A stretch of DNA of 64,000 nucleotides from Streptomonospora nanhaiensis (GTDB lineage Bacteria; Actinomycetota; Actinomycetes; Streptosporangiales; Streptosporangiaceae), in assembly GCF_013410565.1 (NCBI RefSeq), contig NZ_JACCFO010000001.1, positions 5,208,001-5,272,000 of the forward strand, in the 5' to 3' direction. A program made the translations under genes and the position numbers. Under the pieces are notes generated by a model that searched no databases, was not told the origin of the DNA, and was given only the letters and a program-made list of their open reading frames with translations. Below, piece by piece: positions 25,294-33,314 of the stretch (positions within the stretch are counted from its first letter, which is position 1; each line of letters starts with the position of its first letter).

Positions 25294-27077
25294 CGCCCCA
25301 CCGCCGCGGCGCCGGCCGCGGCCGCGCCGTCCAGGTAGGCCGCCCGGCAGGCGCTGCGGCGGATCTTGCCGCTGGTGGTCTTGAGCACCAGGCCGCGGCC
25401 GCCCACGACCACGTCGTCGCAGGGGATGCCGTGGGCGTCGGCCACCGCGCGGCGGACCGCGCGCACCAGGGCGGCCGCGTCCTCGGCGGAGGGCTCCACG
25501 GTGGTCTCGACCAGGACCACCAGGCGCTCGCCCGCCGCCGCATCCTCCTCGGCGGGCACCGCGAACGCCGCGACGCCGCCGGAGCGGACGAGGGGGTGGC
25601 AGCCGCGGACGGTGTCCTCGATGTCCTGGGGATAGTGGTTGTGGCCCCGGACTATGATCATGTCCTTGAGCCGGCCCGTGACGAACAGCTCCCCCTCGTG
25701 GAGGAACCCGAGGTCGCCGGTGCGCAGGTACTCCCGGGGGTCGCCGTCTGCCGTGCGCGCCGCGAACACCTCGCGGGTGTGGTCGGGCAGGCCCCAGTAC
25801 CCGCGGGCCTTGGTCGCGGAGTCGGCCCAGATCTCGCCCACGCGGCCGGGCCCGCACGGCAGGCGGGTCTGCGGGTCGACCACGCGCAGGCGGGCGCCAG
25901 GCTTGGTGACGGTGCCGCAGCCGTAGTAGGAGGCGGCGGGCCGCGCCGGGTCGTCGCCGACGGGCACGGCGCGGCCGAGCCTGATGGCGTCGGGGTCGAC
26001 GCGCAGCGGGCCGCTGCCGCCCATCGTGAGGCTGAGGGTGTGCTCGGCCAGGCCGTAGGTGGGGTAGAACGCCTCGGGCGGGAAGCGGGCCTCGGCGAAG
26101 GCGGCCAGGAAGCGCTCGACCGTGGCGGGCCGGATCAGCTCGCCCGAGGACCCCACCACCCGCAGCGACGACAGGTCCCAGGAGGCCCGCTGTTCGGCGG
26201 CGGTCTTGCGCACGACGAGGTCGAACGCGAAGTTGGGGGCGGCGGTGTGCGTGGCGCGCACCCGCGAGGCCACCTCGAACCACACGGCGGGGCGGCGCAG
26301 GAAGCTCAGCGGGGACAGCACGTGGGTGCGCGCGGAGTGCCCGACGAGGGTGTTGAGCAGGAAGCTGACGAGTCCGAGGTCGTGGAAGTGCGGGACCCAG
26401 GTGACCGCGACGGTGTCGTCGCCGAGGTCGAGGTCGCGGGCGATGGAGTCCAGTTCGTGGTGGATGTTGCGGTGGCTGACGACCACGCCCTTGGGGGCGC
26501 CGGTGGAGCCGGAGGTGTACTGGAGGAACGCGGGGGAGTCCAGGTCGGCGGGCTCGTGCCAGCGGCCGAGGTCGGGGGCGTGGGCGGGCACCGGGCCGGG
26601 GCGGTCGGTGTCGGCCCAGGGGAGGTCGGGCCAGGCGGGGGCGCCGGGGGCGGACCGCCGGGCGTGCCGGCCGGCGGCGAGCAGGTCGCGGTAGGGGGTG
26701 TGGGTCAGCACGAGGTCGGCGCCCGAGCTCGCGGCGACGGCCGCGAGCACCCCGATGTCGCGCCCGGGCTTGAACGGGTTGGGGGGCGCGACCGGCACCG
26801 GCACGAGTCCCGCGGCCTGGCAGCCCAGGAACGCGCTGACGAAGTCGAGGGAGGGCAGGTGCACCAGGAGGGCGCGGGCGCCGGGGGCGAGGCCGCGCCC
26901 GGCCAGGTCGGCCCGGATGCGCTCGGCCTCCCAGGCCAGGCGGCGCACCGTCATGGTGTCGACGTCGCGGCCGTCGTCGTCGGTGAAGACGAGAAGTCCG
27001 CGGTCGGGGACGCGGTCGTGCAGCTCCCGGAAGCGCGCCGCGACGGATCGCTCGCCGCCGGCCTTGGTGTGGTCCAC
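25290..27077 (-). CDS. Fatty-acyl-AMP ligase (FAAL)
   Basis: A 595-residue adenylating enzyme of the FAAL type, which activates free fatty acids and loads them onto a carrier protein rather than CoA. Motifs: LQYTSGSTGAPKGVVVSHRN (A3, about 176-195), FYPTYGLAEHTL (A5), and the FAAL-typical YLRTGDLGFLHEGELFVTGR with KDMIIVRGHNHYPQDIE. The C-terminal catalytic lysine is present in TTSGKIRRSACR. The GTG start follows GGAAGGAGA. It is the first gene of a leftward operon, and its stop overlaps the start of the fusion protein that carries the cognate carrier domain. A perfect 7-base-arm palindrome at 27159-27179 lies about 80 bases upstream. Confidence 0.93.
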   Translation of the reverse strand: MDHTKAGGERSVAARFRELHDRVPDRGLLVFTDDDGRDVDTMTVRRLAWEAERIRADLAGRGLAPGARALLVHLPSLDFVSAFLGCQAAGLVPVPVAPPNPFKPGRDIGVLAAVAASSGADLVLTHTPYRDLLAAGRHARRSAPGAPAWPDLPWADTDRPGPVPAHAPDLGRWHEPADLDSPAFLQYTSGSTGAPKGVVVSHRNIHHELDSIARDLDLGDDTVAVTWVPHFHDLGLVSFLLNTLVGHSARTHVLSPLSFLRRPAVWFEVASRVRATHTAAPNFAFDLVVRKTAAEQRASWDLSSLRVVGSSGELIRPATVERFLAAFAEARFPPEAFYPTYGLAEHTLSLTMGGSGPLRVDPDAIRLGRAVPVGDDPARPAASYYGCGTVTKPGARLRVVDPQTRLPCGPGRVGEIWADSATKARGYWGLPDHTREVFAARTADGDPREYLRTGDLGFLHEGELFVTGRLKDMIIVRGHNHYPQDIEDTVRGCHPLVRSGGVAAFAVPAEEDAAAGERLVVLVETTVEPSAEDAAALVRAVRRAVADAHGIPCDDVVVGGRGLVLKTTSGKIRRSACRAAYLDGAAAAGAAAVGR

Positions 27078-27158
27078 CCGTCTCCTTCCCCGCCCGGACC
27101 CGCGAACCCGCGGTGAGCAGCCGAAAGTCTTTCGAAAGTCGAACGCTGTCGTGTGGTC

Positions 27159-27179
27159 GTTCCCGGTGAATTCGGGAAC
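27159..27179. promoter_or_regulatory. Palindrome upstream of the FAAL operon
   Basis: Perfect 7-base arms GTTCCCG (27159-27165) and CGGGAAC (27173-27179) with the spacer GTGAATT. It lies 82 bases upstream of the FAAL start in an AT-richer stretch, a good position for an operator. Confidence 0.5.
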
Positions 27180-27530
27180 ACCTTATCCGGGCACGGTAAA
27201 AATGAGTTGAAATCCTCCTGGGTGTCCGATGAGAGGTGCCGGGAGCGCGGGTTGTGTTACCCGCGGGTATTTCGACGGAAAGGCGGCCCGGTGATCGTTC
27301 GGCGCGGCCGGTGCGGGGTGCGCCGCTCGTTTCCGCGTTTCGCGCGTCCCTCGTGCGGGGGCGCGGGGCGAACGGCCCGGACCGCCCCGGCGGGCCGGGG
27401 CGTCCGGATCCGCCGCCGCCGAGGGCTTTCCGGCGCCGCGGCGCGAGGGCGGCCGACCGGTGGCCGTCGGGCGCCGTGGGCGCCGTGGGCGCGTCCGCCG
27501 CGTCGGCGCACCCATATCAGGTCGCCGGTT

Positions 27531-27561
27531 ACCGCCATTCCATGACCCCCGCAATGGCGGT
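27531..27561. repeat. Hairpin in the FAAL-P450 intergenic region
   Basis: Perfect 9-base arms with a 13-base loop, followed on the + strand by a T-rich stretch. It could terminate a leftover or small transcript on the + strand, or bind a regulator. No gene is seen just before it. Confidence 0.4.
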
Positions 27562-27850
27562 TTCGGGTCTTTTCCGCCGGGGACGAACCTGTGATTTTCG
27601 CTCAACTCGCTGCAGGTGAAAGGCGCCGCCGTTTGTCCCGGGTCCCCGGCCGGGCATATCGAGGTGGGAACGGTGATCGGGCTCGGGGACCGCACCTGTC
27701 GCGCGGAAATGAGGTGGAGCACGCCGTGCTCGGGGAAAAACGGTGTCCCCGCCTCCGGATACCGGCGCGGAATTCCCCGTGCCCGCCCGCGTCCGCGCCG
27801 GCGGGCGCCGACCGCCACCTCCGCTCCGACCGCCACAGTGAGGTTCGCCC

Positions 27851-29077
27851 ATGACCGAGACGACCGAGACCGCCACCGCGCCCCGTCCGCAGTACCCCTT
27901 CAGCTCCCGGGGGGACTGCCTCGCGCCCGAACTCGACGACCTGCGCGGCGAGTGCCCCGTCGTCCCCGCCCTCAGCAACGCCGGTGAGGACGTCTGGCTC
28001 GTCACCGGCCACGCCGAGGCCCGCGCGGTGCTGACCGACTCCCGCGTCTTCGACCGCGCGGCGGTGGGGCTGCCGGACGCCCCCGTCCAGGACACCCCCA
28101 TCTACGCGCCCGAGGTCATGAACACCATGGGTTTCCTGCGCCGGGCCGGCCTCGCCGACGAGGTCCGGCGCGCCCTGGGCCCCGAGCACCCCGACCTGCC
28201 CGAGGAGTGGGTGCGCGCGGTGGTCCGCCGCGAACTGGCGGCCATGCTCGCCGGCCCCCAGCCCGGCGACCTCCAGCACCACCTGGCCACCCGGGTCTCG
28301 GGCGAGGTCATGTGCCGGCTGCTGGGCATCCCGCTCGCCGACCTCCCGCGGGTGGCCGAGTTCGCCGACGGCGACGTCACCATGCTGGTGCCCGCCGAGC
28401 AGACCGCGCGCAACTGGGCCGGGATGCAGAGCCACATGGCCGGGCTGATCGCCCAGGTCCGCGACGGTACGGCGGCGTCCGCCCGGATCCCCGCCGACGG
28501 CCTCATGCAGCGCCTGGTCGCGCGCAACGACCCCGACCGCGGCCTGACCACCGGCCAGCTGGCCAACATCGTGGGCGGGCTGTTCGTCCTGGGCTACGAG
28601 GACATGACGAGCTTCCTGGGCGTGGGCGCCCACAACCTGCTGCGCCGCCCCTGGGCCCTGGAGGAGCTGCGCGCCGACCCCGCCACCGCCGACCGCCACA
28701 TCGAGGAGCTGCTGCGCTTCAGCGTGGTCCTGGGCAACGCCCTGGCCCGCATCGTCACCACCGACACCGAGATCGCCGGCCGCCGCCTGCGCGCCGGCGA
28801 CATGGTCCTGATCTCCACCGACGCCGCCAACCACGACCCGGAGGTCTTCCCCGACCCCCACCGCTACGACCCCCGGCGCAGTCCCAACCCCCACATCCGC
28901 TTCGGCCACGGCCCCCACTACTGCGCGGGCGCCCACCTGGCCCGCTGGGTCGCCCGCATCGCCTTCACCGAACTGTCCCACCACCGCGACCTCCGCCTCG
29001 CGGTCCCCCCCGAACAACTCGAATGGCGCCCCAACCACATGGCCATCACCCTGGCCGCTCTGCCCGTCCGCTGGTAG
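27851..29077 (+). CDS. Cytochrome P450 with atypical I-helix
   Basis: A 408-residue soluble bacterial P450. The heme-binding loop is FGHGPHYCAGAHLAR with the thiolate at Cys358, the K-helix ExxR is E286-LL-R289, and the PERF-like region lies near 330-345. Two parts are unusual. The I-helix acid-alcohol motif (normally AGxETT) reads LGYEDMTS around 247-254, so Asp replaces the usual Thr. The C-helix lacks the normal His/Trp-xxx-Arg pattern and instead has a segment around 90-120 rich in charged residues. Such changes are seen in P450s that use peroxide or act on carrier-bound substrates. It is divergent from the FAAL operon and may belong to the same pathway. A strong hairpin follows. Confidence 0.9.
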   Translation: MTETTETATAPRPQYPFSSRGDCLAPELDDLRGECPVVPALSNAGEDVWLVTGHAEARAVLTDSRVFDRAAVGLPDAPVQDTPIYAPEVMNTMGFLRRAGLADEVRRALGPEHPDLPEEWVRAVVRRELAAMLAGPQPGDLQHHLATRVSGEVMCRLLGIPLADLPRVAEFADGDVTMLVPAEQTARNWAGMQSHMAGLIAQVRDGTAASARIPADGLMQRLVARNDPDRGLTTGQLANIVGGLFVLGYEDMTSFLGVGAHNLLRRPWALEELRADPATADRHIEELLRFSVVLGNALARIVTTDTEIAGRRLRAGDMVLISTDAANHDPEVFPDPHRYDPRRSPNPHIRFGHGPHYCAGAHLARWVARIAFTELSHHRDLRLAVPPEQLEWRPNHMAITLAALPVRW

Positions 29078-29164
29078 CGGCCCTGCCGGATGTGAGATGA
29101 AGTATCGGTCCGTCGTTTCACGGCTTTTACTCGGGCCGATGTGAGGGCACAGCGACGTTCCACA

Positions 29165-29195
29165 ACGGTGGGTGAGTCCGATCCTCACCCACCGT
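29165..29195 (+). terminator. Perfect 12-base hairpin after the P450
   Basis: Arms 29165-29176 and 29184-29195, seven-base loop, about 90 bases after the P450 stop. It isolates the P450 from the downstream NUDIX operon. Confidence 0.72.
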
Positions 29196-29270
29196 CACCT
29201 GGAGAAACGCATTGGTGCGGACGCGCGCCACGAAATGATCTCCCGCTAATTCAAGGAAAAAAACAAAATT

Positions 29271-29295
29271 TCTTCCTGTCGAAGTGACAGGAAGA
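29271..29295. promoter_or_regulatory. Perfect palindromic operator before the NUDIX regulator
   Basis: Exact 10-base arms TCTTCCTGTC (29271-29280) and GACAGGAAGA (29286-29295) with a five-base spacer, ending 13 bases before the start of the NrtR-like gene and just after an A-rich stretch. Position and symmetry fit autoregulation by the encoded winged-helix protein. Confidence 0.7.
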
Positions 29296-29308
29296 TAGGG
29301 TCGTCGAC

Positions 29309-30040
29309 ATGCTCGACGAATCCTGGCAACCTCCGGCCGTCCTGGTGGCGGTCGACCTGGTCATTCTGACCCTGCGTTCCGAACGCCTCCACGTCTTGCT
29401 TGTGGAGCGCGGTATCGAGCCTTTCAGGGGCCACCACGCCCTCCCCGGCGGCTTTCTCAACAACGCCGGCGAGGACGTGCTCGCCGCCGCCCATCGTGAA
29501 CTCCGCGAGGAGGCGAACCTCGAGGGGGCGCGGCTGCACCTGGAGCAGTTGGGTGCCTACGGCGCGCCCGACCGGGACCCGCGCGGCCGGGTCGTTTCAG
29601 TCGCCTACCTGGCCATTGCGCCTGGGCTCCCCGAACCTGTCGCCGGTACCGACGCGGCGGGAGCCTCCTGGAGACCCGTCGAGGACGTCAGTTCGGGGCG
29701 TGTGAGACTGGCGTTCGACCATCGGCAGATTCTCGCTGACGGGGTGGAGCGCGCCCGCGCGAAAATCGAGCATTCCTCCCTTGCGACCGCCTTTTGCGGT
29801 GAAACCTTCACGGTCGCGGAATTGCAGCGTGTCTATGAGGCTGTCTGGGGGGTCCGGCTCGACCAGCGGAACTTCTATCGAAAGATCCAGGGTGTGCCCG
29901 GATTCATCGTTCCGGCGGGACCGAACCGCCGAACGACGAAGGGGCGGCCCGCACGACTCTTCCGGGCCGGGCCGCGGAACGCGCTGCACCCACCGCTGGT
30001 CCGCCCCGGTTCTCCGGCGACGAACGAGGGGAATCAGTGA
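29309..30040 (+). CDS. NrtR-like NUDIX-winged helix regulator
   Basis: A 243-residue protein with an N-terminal NUDIX domain (about 8-140) and a C-terminal winged helix (about 150-225), the layout of NrtR-type regulators that sense ADP-ribose or related NAD metabolites. The NUDIX box reads GGFLNNAGEDVLAAAHRELR followed by EEANL. It has one residue more than the usual GX5EX7REXXEE spacing between the glycine and first glutamate, so hydrolysis may be impaired. The winged helix contains FTVAELQRVYEAVWGVRLDQ and RNFYRKIQGVPGF, matching NrtR. It is the first gene of a three-gene unit joined by GTGA overlaps; the palindrome at 29271-29295 is its likely operator. Confidence 0.87.
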   Translation: MLDESWQPPAVLVAVDLVILTLRSERLHVLLVERGIEPFRGHHALPGGFLNNAGEDVLAAAHRELREEANLEGARLHLEQLGAYGAPDRDPRGRVVSVAYLAIAPGLPEPVAGTDAAGASWRPVEDVSSGRVRLAFDHRQILADGVERARAKIEHSSLATAFCGETFTVAELQRVYEAVWGVRLDQRNFYRKIQGVPGFIVPAGPNRRTTKGRPARLFRAGPRNALHPPLVRPGSPATNEGNQ

Positions 30041-31185
30041 AAGACAACCTGGTGGTCATGCTCACCGCTCTCAACCTCGAGTACGAGGCGGTGTGGCGCA
30101 AACTGGTTGGTCCGGAGGTGCACCGCCACGAACGGGGAACGCGTTTCGAGGTCGGCACTTTAGCGGGCACGAAATGCCGGGTCGCCCTGGGGCTCACCGG
30201 AAAGGGGAACCACCCGGCCGCCGTGCTGGCCGAACGCGCCATCCAGCGGTTCTCGCCGGTGGCCGTCCTCTTCGTCGGTGTGGCGGGTGCGCTGTGGGAC
30301 GCCACGCCGCTCGGCGACGTCGTGATGGCAACGCACGTCTACGCCTATCACGGCGGCACAAGCGAGGACGACGGGCTCAAGGCCCGTCCGCGGGTGTGGG
30401 AGCTGGCACACGAGATCAGCCAGGTCGCCGCCCACGTGGGACGGACCGGCGACTGGGCGCCCCCGGCGGAACCCGGCCACCGTCCGCCCAGGGTCCACTT
30501 CGGCGCGATCGCGGCGGGCGAGATCGTGCAGAACTCACGGATCTCCCACGAGGCGCGCTGGATCCGCAAGACGTACAACGACGCCCTGGCGATTGAGATG
30601 GAGGCCGCCGGTGTGGCGCAGGCCGGGCATCTCAACGGATCACCGGTCGCGATCGTGCGAGGTATCAGCGACAGGGCCGATGGAACCAAGTCAACGGACG
30701 GGGACGGGACCTGGCAGCCGCGTGCGGCGGCGAACGCCGCGGCGTTCGCCGCCCGGCTCGCCGCAGAACTGACCAAGGATCAGGAGCGTCGCGGTATGGA
30801 TGACGGCACATTCGGCGAGAAGGGCGGCGGCGTCACCAACTACGCCTTCGGCCAGGTGGGTATTCAGGCCGGTCAGGTCACCGGGAGCAGGGTCTCCATG
30901 GGCGCGGACCTTTCCGGACCGGAGCCGGCCGACCTCGCCGCCGGGCTCGCGGCGTTCCGCGACGACCTGGTGCGCGAACGCTCGGCCGGCAGGATCGACG
31001 GGGCGACGTACGACGCCGCGCAGGCGGAGATCGATATCGCGAGCAAGGCCTTGGCGGACAGCACGCCGGAGGGAAAGGGCGCGTTCGTCCTCGCCCTCAA
31101 GCGGCTGCGGGGCCTTATCGGAGACGTCGCCGAACTGGCGGCGAAGGTGGCGGCTTTCATCGCGGCAGCGCAGGGAGTCTCGTGA
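30037..31185 (+). CDS. Purine nucleoside phosphorylase/MTAN-like effector with RHIM-like motif
   Basis: A 382-residue two-part protein. Residues 1-245 form a nucleoside phosphorylase/5'-methylthioadenosine nucleosidase fold: VLFVGVAGALWDATPLGDVV near 77-96, the nucleoside-binding IEMEAAGVAQAG (Glu189) and the catalytic Asp212 in GISDRAD. Residues about 263-290 hold a glycine-rich motif, NYAFGQVGIQAGQVTGSRV, whose GIQAG core resembles RHIM or bacterial amyloid signalling motifs. The last 90 residues are helical (DLAAGLAAFRDDLVRERSAG and beyond). Such phosphorylase domains are known effectors in NLR-like immune systems, probably destroying purine nucleosides or NAD-like pools. The next gene carries a matching motif at its N-terminus. 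Both starts are GTGA overlaps. Confidence 0.82.
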   Translation: MKDNLVVMLTALNLEYEAVWRKLVGPEVHRHERGTRFEVGTLAGTKCRVALGLTGKGNHPAAVLAERAIQRFSPVAVLFVGVAGALWDATPLGDVVMATHVYAYHGGTSEDDGLKARPRVWELAHEISQVAAHVGRTGDWAPPAEPGHRPPRVHFGAIAAGEIVQNSRISHEARWIRKTYNDALAIEMEAAGVAQAGHLNGSPVAIVRGISDRADGTKSTDGDGTWQPRAAANAAAFAARLAAELTKDQERRGMDDGTFGEKGGGVTNYAFGQVGIQAGQVTGSRVSMGADLSGPEPADLAAGLAAFRDDLVRERSAGRIDGATYDAAQAEIDIASKALADSTPEGKGAFVLALKRLRGLIGDVAELAAKVAAFIAAAQGVS

Positions 31186-33161
31186 ACGAGTCGGCCGTCA
31201 ACAACACGACCGGAGAGAACGCCAACGTCGGCATCCAGGCCGGAGCGGTACACAACTCGACGGTGTACCAGGTTCTTCCCGACTCGCCGCCCTCGCGGAA
31301 GTACCAGGTCGGAGTGCGCTTCTTGGAGAACGGGGCGCCCACTCGGGCCCGCGGCCTGATCGAGGAGGCCATCGCCCACGGACACGACGGCGGTGAGGTG
31401 CGCTTCCACTGGGTCCTGGCCATGCTCAGCAAACGCTCCTATCGGGACCTCGCCCCCGAGGAGCGGGCGGCGTTGGGCCGCGTCTCGGGCCGTGTGCACA
31501 CTTACGCCGCGGACGACTGGAGACGCGCGCTGAAGGCCATCTGCGATCTCCTCGACTGCCTGTCCGACTCCGGCGGCGATCCCGGACTGGCACTCAAGGA
31601 ACTGCAGAACCTCCCCGCACTCCAGCGCGACAAGATCATTCGGCATCTCGACCTGGTCCTGACTGGAGGAATGAAGGACAGTCTGTGGGTCCAGACGCGC
31701 CAAGCGGCGGAGGAGAACAGGCTGGGCAGGGACCGCCTCAAGCGGGTGTGGGCGTACTTCGAGCCCGACCCGGCGGGCGCCCGGGCGCGCCACCCCGAAG
31801 GGAGCCGCGCCACTCCCGGAGACCGCCTTTGTGCCGTGGCGTGGTCCGTGCTGTTCACGCTGGCGGCCGGGTACATGGGCTGGTCCGTCCTCACCCATGC
31901 GGGCCTGGTGCCCGACCTCGCCTATCTCGTCGCCCTGGCGGCCGGAGTGATCGCGGCGCGAAGCGGGATGGAGTGGCACTACCGGGTGGGGAGACTGAGG
32001 GACAAGGACCTCGAGTACATCGAGACCAGGCGGAACTCCCGTGCTCCCGAAGGCGGATTCGCCAACCGCGTCGACCACGCGTTCGAGTACTACTTCACCA
32101 AGTACGCTCCCGACCGCCGAGCGGCGTGGCTTGCGGAGACCGCCGGAATCCGCGGCACCCTGCGGGATGAGGTCGCCGAGATCTACCGAGAGGAAAGGGT
32201 CAGCGCAGACAAGGTCAGGTGGCTGATCCGCCACCTGGTCCGCGATGTCCGAAGGCGGTGGCTGGCCGGAAGGCTCCTGGAGCACCGGGCGTACTACAAG
32301 GTCACCGCTACCACCAAGGCGCGGTTCCTGGCCTCCTCAGCGGCCCTGGCGGCGGCGGCCGTCAGCGTCGCCGTCGCGACGGTCCAGGAGGCGCCACTGC
32401 CCGGCGCCGCCGCGGTGGCGGCCGCGGTGGTGGGCGCGCGGTTCGCCGCGCCGCTGTGGCTGCTGGTCTTCGGCGAACGCCGACGCGTCGTCGAGGACGA
32501 GGCGGAGTACTCGCTCACCCTGGCGGAACGGGAGGAAGAGCACGCGAGGTGGAAGGCGAAGCTCGAAACCACCCGCCCCTCCGAGATGGAGATGGAGGAG
32601 TGGCTGAACTGCGACAAGACATTGATTCTCGATAGGGCGCTGCGGCACTACCGACTGGCGTGGCGCGACATCCTCGCCTACGCGCTCTTGCAGACGCCTG
32701 CCAAGGGCTGCAAGCGGGCACAGTTGCAGTCAGGCCCCTGGCGCTACTCGAAGTACGAAATAAGGATTTACCTGGTCACCCACGACGGAGTCCGTGAGGT
32801 GACCACGGAACTCGACTTCGAAAAGGCCGAAACCATGGGGCAGGAACGCGACAACTTCCGGTTCGAGTCGGTCTCGTCGGTCCACGTCTCCGAGTCCGAC
32901 GATCACAGCTACACCTTGAACCTCACCCTCATGAACGGCCCCGCCAAGGAAATCCTGGTCACGGGCCCAAACGCGCAGGAGCCCGACGCCGGGGAAAGCC
33001 CCGGCGAACAGTCCCAGGTCAACCTCGACGCGGCCGGGTTCGGTCACACGCTCCGGATCCTCGAGGGTATTGCCGCTGAGGGCAAAATGTGGATCGGCCG
33101 AGCCCAGCCCCCAAGCGCGTCCGATGATCCGTTCGCCAAGGCCGAAGTCGGGAGTGGCTAG
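31182..33161 (+). CDS. Four-helix membrane protein with N-terminal RHIM-like motif
   Basis: A 659-residue protein with no named family that I recognise. The N-terminus (about 8-30) reads NTTGENANVGIQAGAVHNST, sharing VGIQAGxV with the upstream nucleosidase. Residues 35-195 are helical and TPR-like in appearance. Two membrane hairpins follow: about 217-236 with 242-260, and 381-402 with 407-430. Between them is a charged helical region, and after them (about 470-600) a mixed segment with EIRIYLVTHDGVREVTTELD. The layout suits a membrane-acting effector or anchor triggered through motif-motif contact with the nucleosidase. Codon and base composition are slightly less GC-rich than in flanking housekeeping genes. 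Confidence 0.72.
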   Translation: MNESAVNNTTGENANVGIQAGAVHNSTVYQVLPDSPPSRKYQVGVRFLENGAPTRARGLIEEAIAHGHDGGEVRFHWVLAMLSKRSYRDLAPEERAALGRVSGRVHTYAADDWRRALKAICDLLDCLSDSGGDPGLALKELQNLPALQRDKIIRHLDLVLTGGMKDSLWVQTRQAAEENRLGRDRLKRVWAYFEPDPAGARARHPEGSRATPGDRLCAVAWSVLFTLAAGYMGWSVLTHAGLVPDLAYLVALAAGVIAARSGMEWHYRVGRLRDKDLEYIETRRNSRAPEGGFANRVDHAFEYYFTKYAPDRRAAWLAETAGIRGTLRDEVAEIYREERVSADKVRWLIRHLVRDVRRRWLAGRLLEHRAYYKVTATTKARFLASSAALAAAAVSVAVATVQEAPLPGAAAVAAAVVGARFAAPLWLLVFGERRRVVEDEAEYSLTLAEREEEHARWKAKLETTRPSEMEMEEWLNCDKTLILDRALRHYRLAWRDILAYALLQTPAKGCKRAQLQSGPWRYSKYEIRIYLVTHDGVREVTTELDFEKAETMGQERDNFRFESVSSVHVSESDDHSYTLNLTLMNGPAKEILVTGPNAQEPDAGESPGEQSQVNLDAAGFGHTLRILEGIAAEGKMWIGRAQPPSASDDPFAKAEVGSG

Positions 33162-33314
33162 TCCGCCGCCGTGCCGGCCTGTTCGCCGCTGGGTCGCATT
33201 TCGGTGTGGTGGTGCGGTCACCGGGTGTCGAGACCGCACCGATGCGCGGCCGAGGGCGCGGATATTGGATGAGGGACGCCCCTGTTTCTTCGCGTTCGGT
33301 TGGTGGGCCGGGCG

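Larger units (their letters stand above)
27078..27850. other. Large divergent intergenic region between FAAL operon and P450
   Basis: A 773-base space with no convincing gene on either strand. It holds a direct repeat GAAAGTC (27123-27129, 27134-27140), a palindrome at 27159-27179, AT-richer stretches at 27121-27230, a perfect 9-base hairpin ACCGCCATT / AATGGCGGT (27531-27539, 27553-27561) followed by TTTCGGGTCTTTT, and a GAGG ribosome site before the P450. It is longer than other spaces here, so long leaders or regulation are likely. Confidence 0.45.

Noticed and set aside
25290-27077. Ordinary acyl-CoA synthetase instead of FAAL
   Set aside because: The RTGDLGFLHEGELFVTGR and HNHYPQDIE pattern and the downstream fused carrier domain favour FAAL.
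27183-27836. Minus-strand open frame in the FAAL-P450 space
   Set aside because: Basic, low-complexity translation, no ribosome site or motif, and it runs through the palindrome and hairpin.
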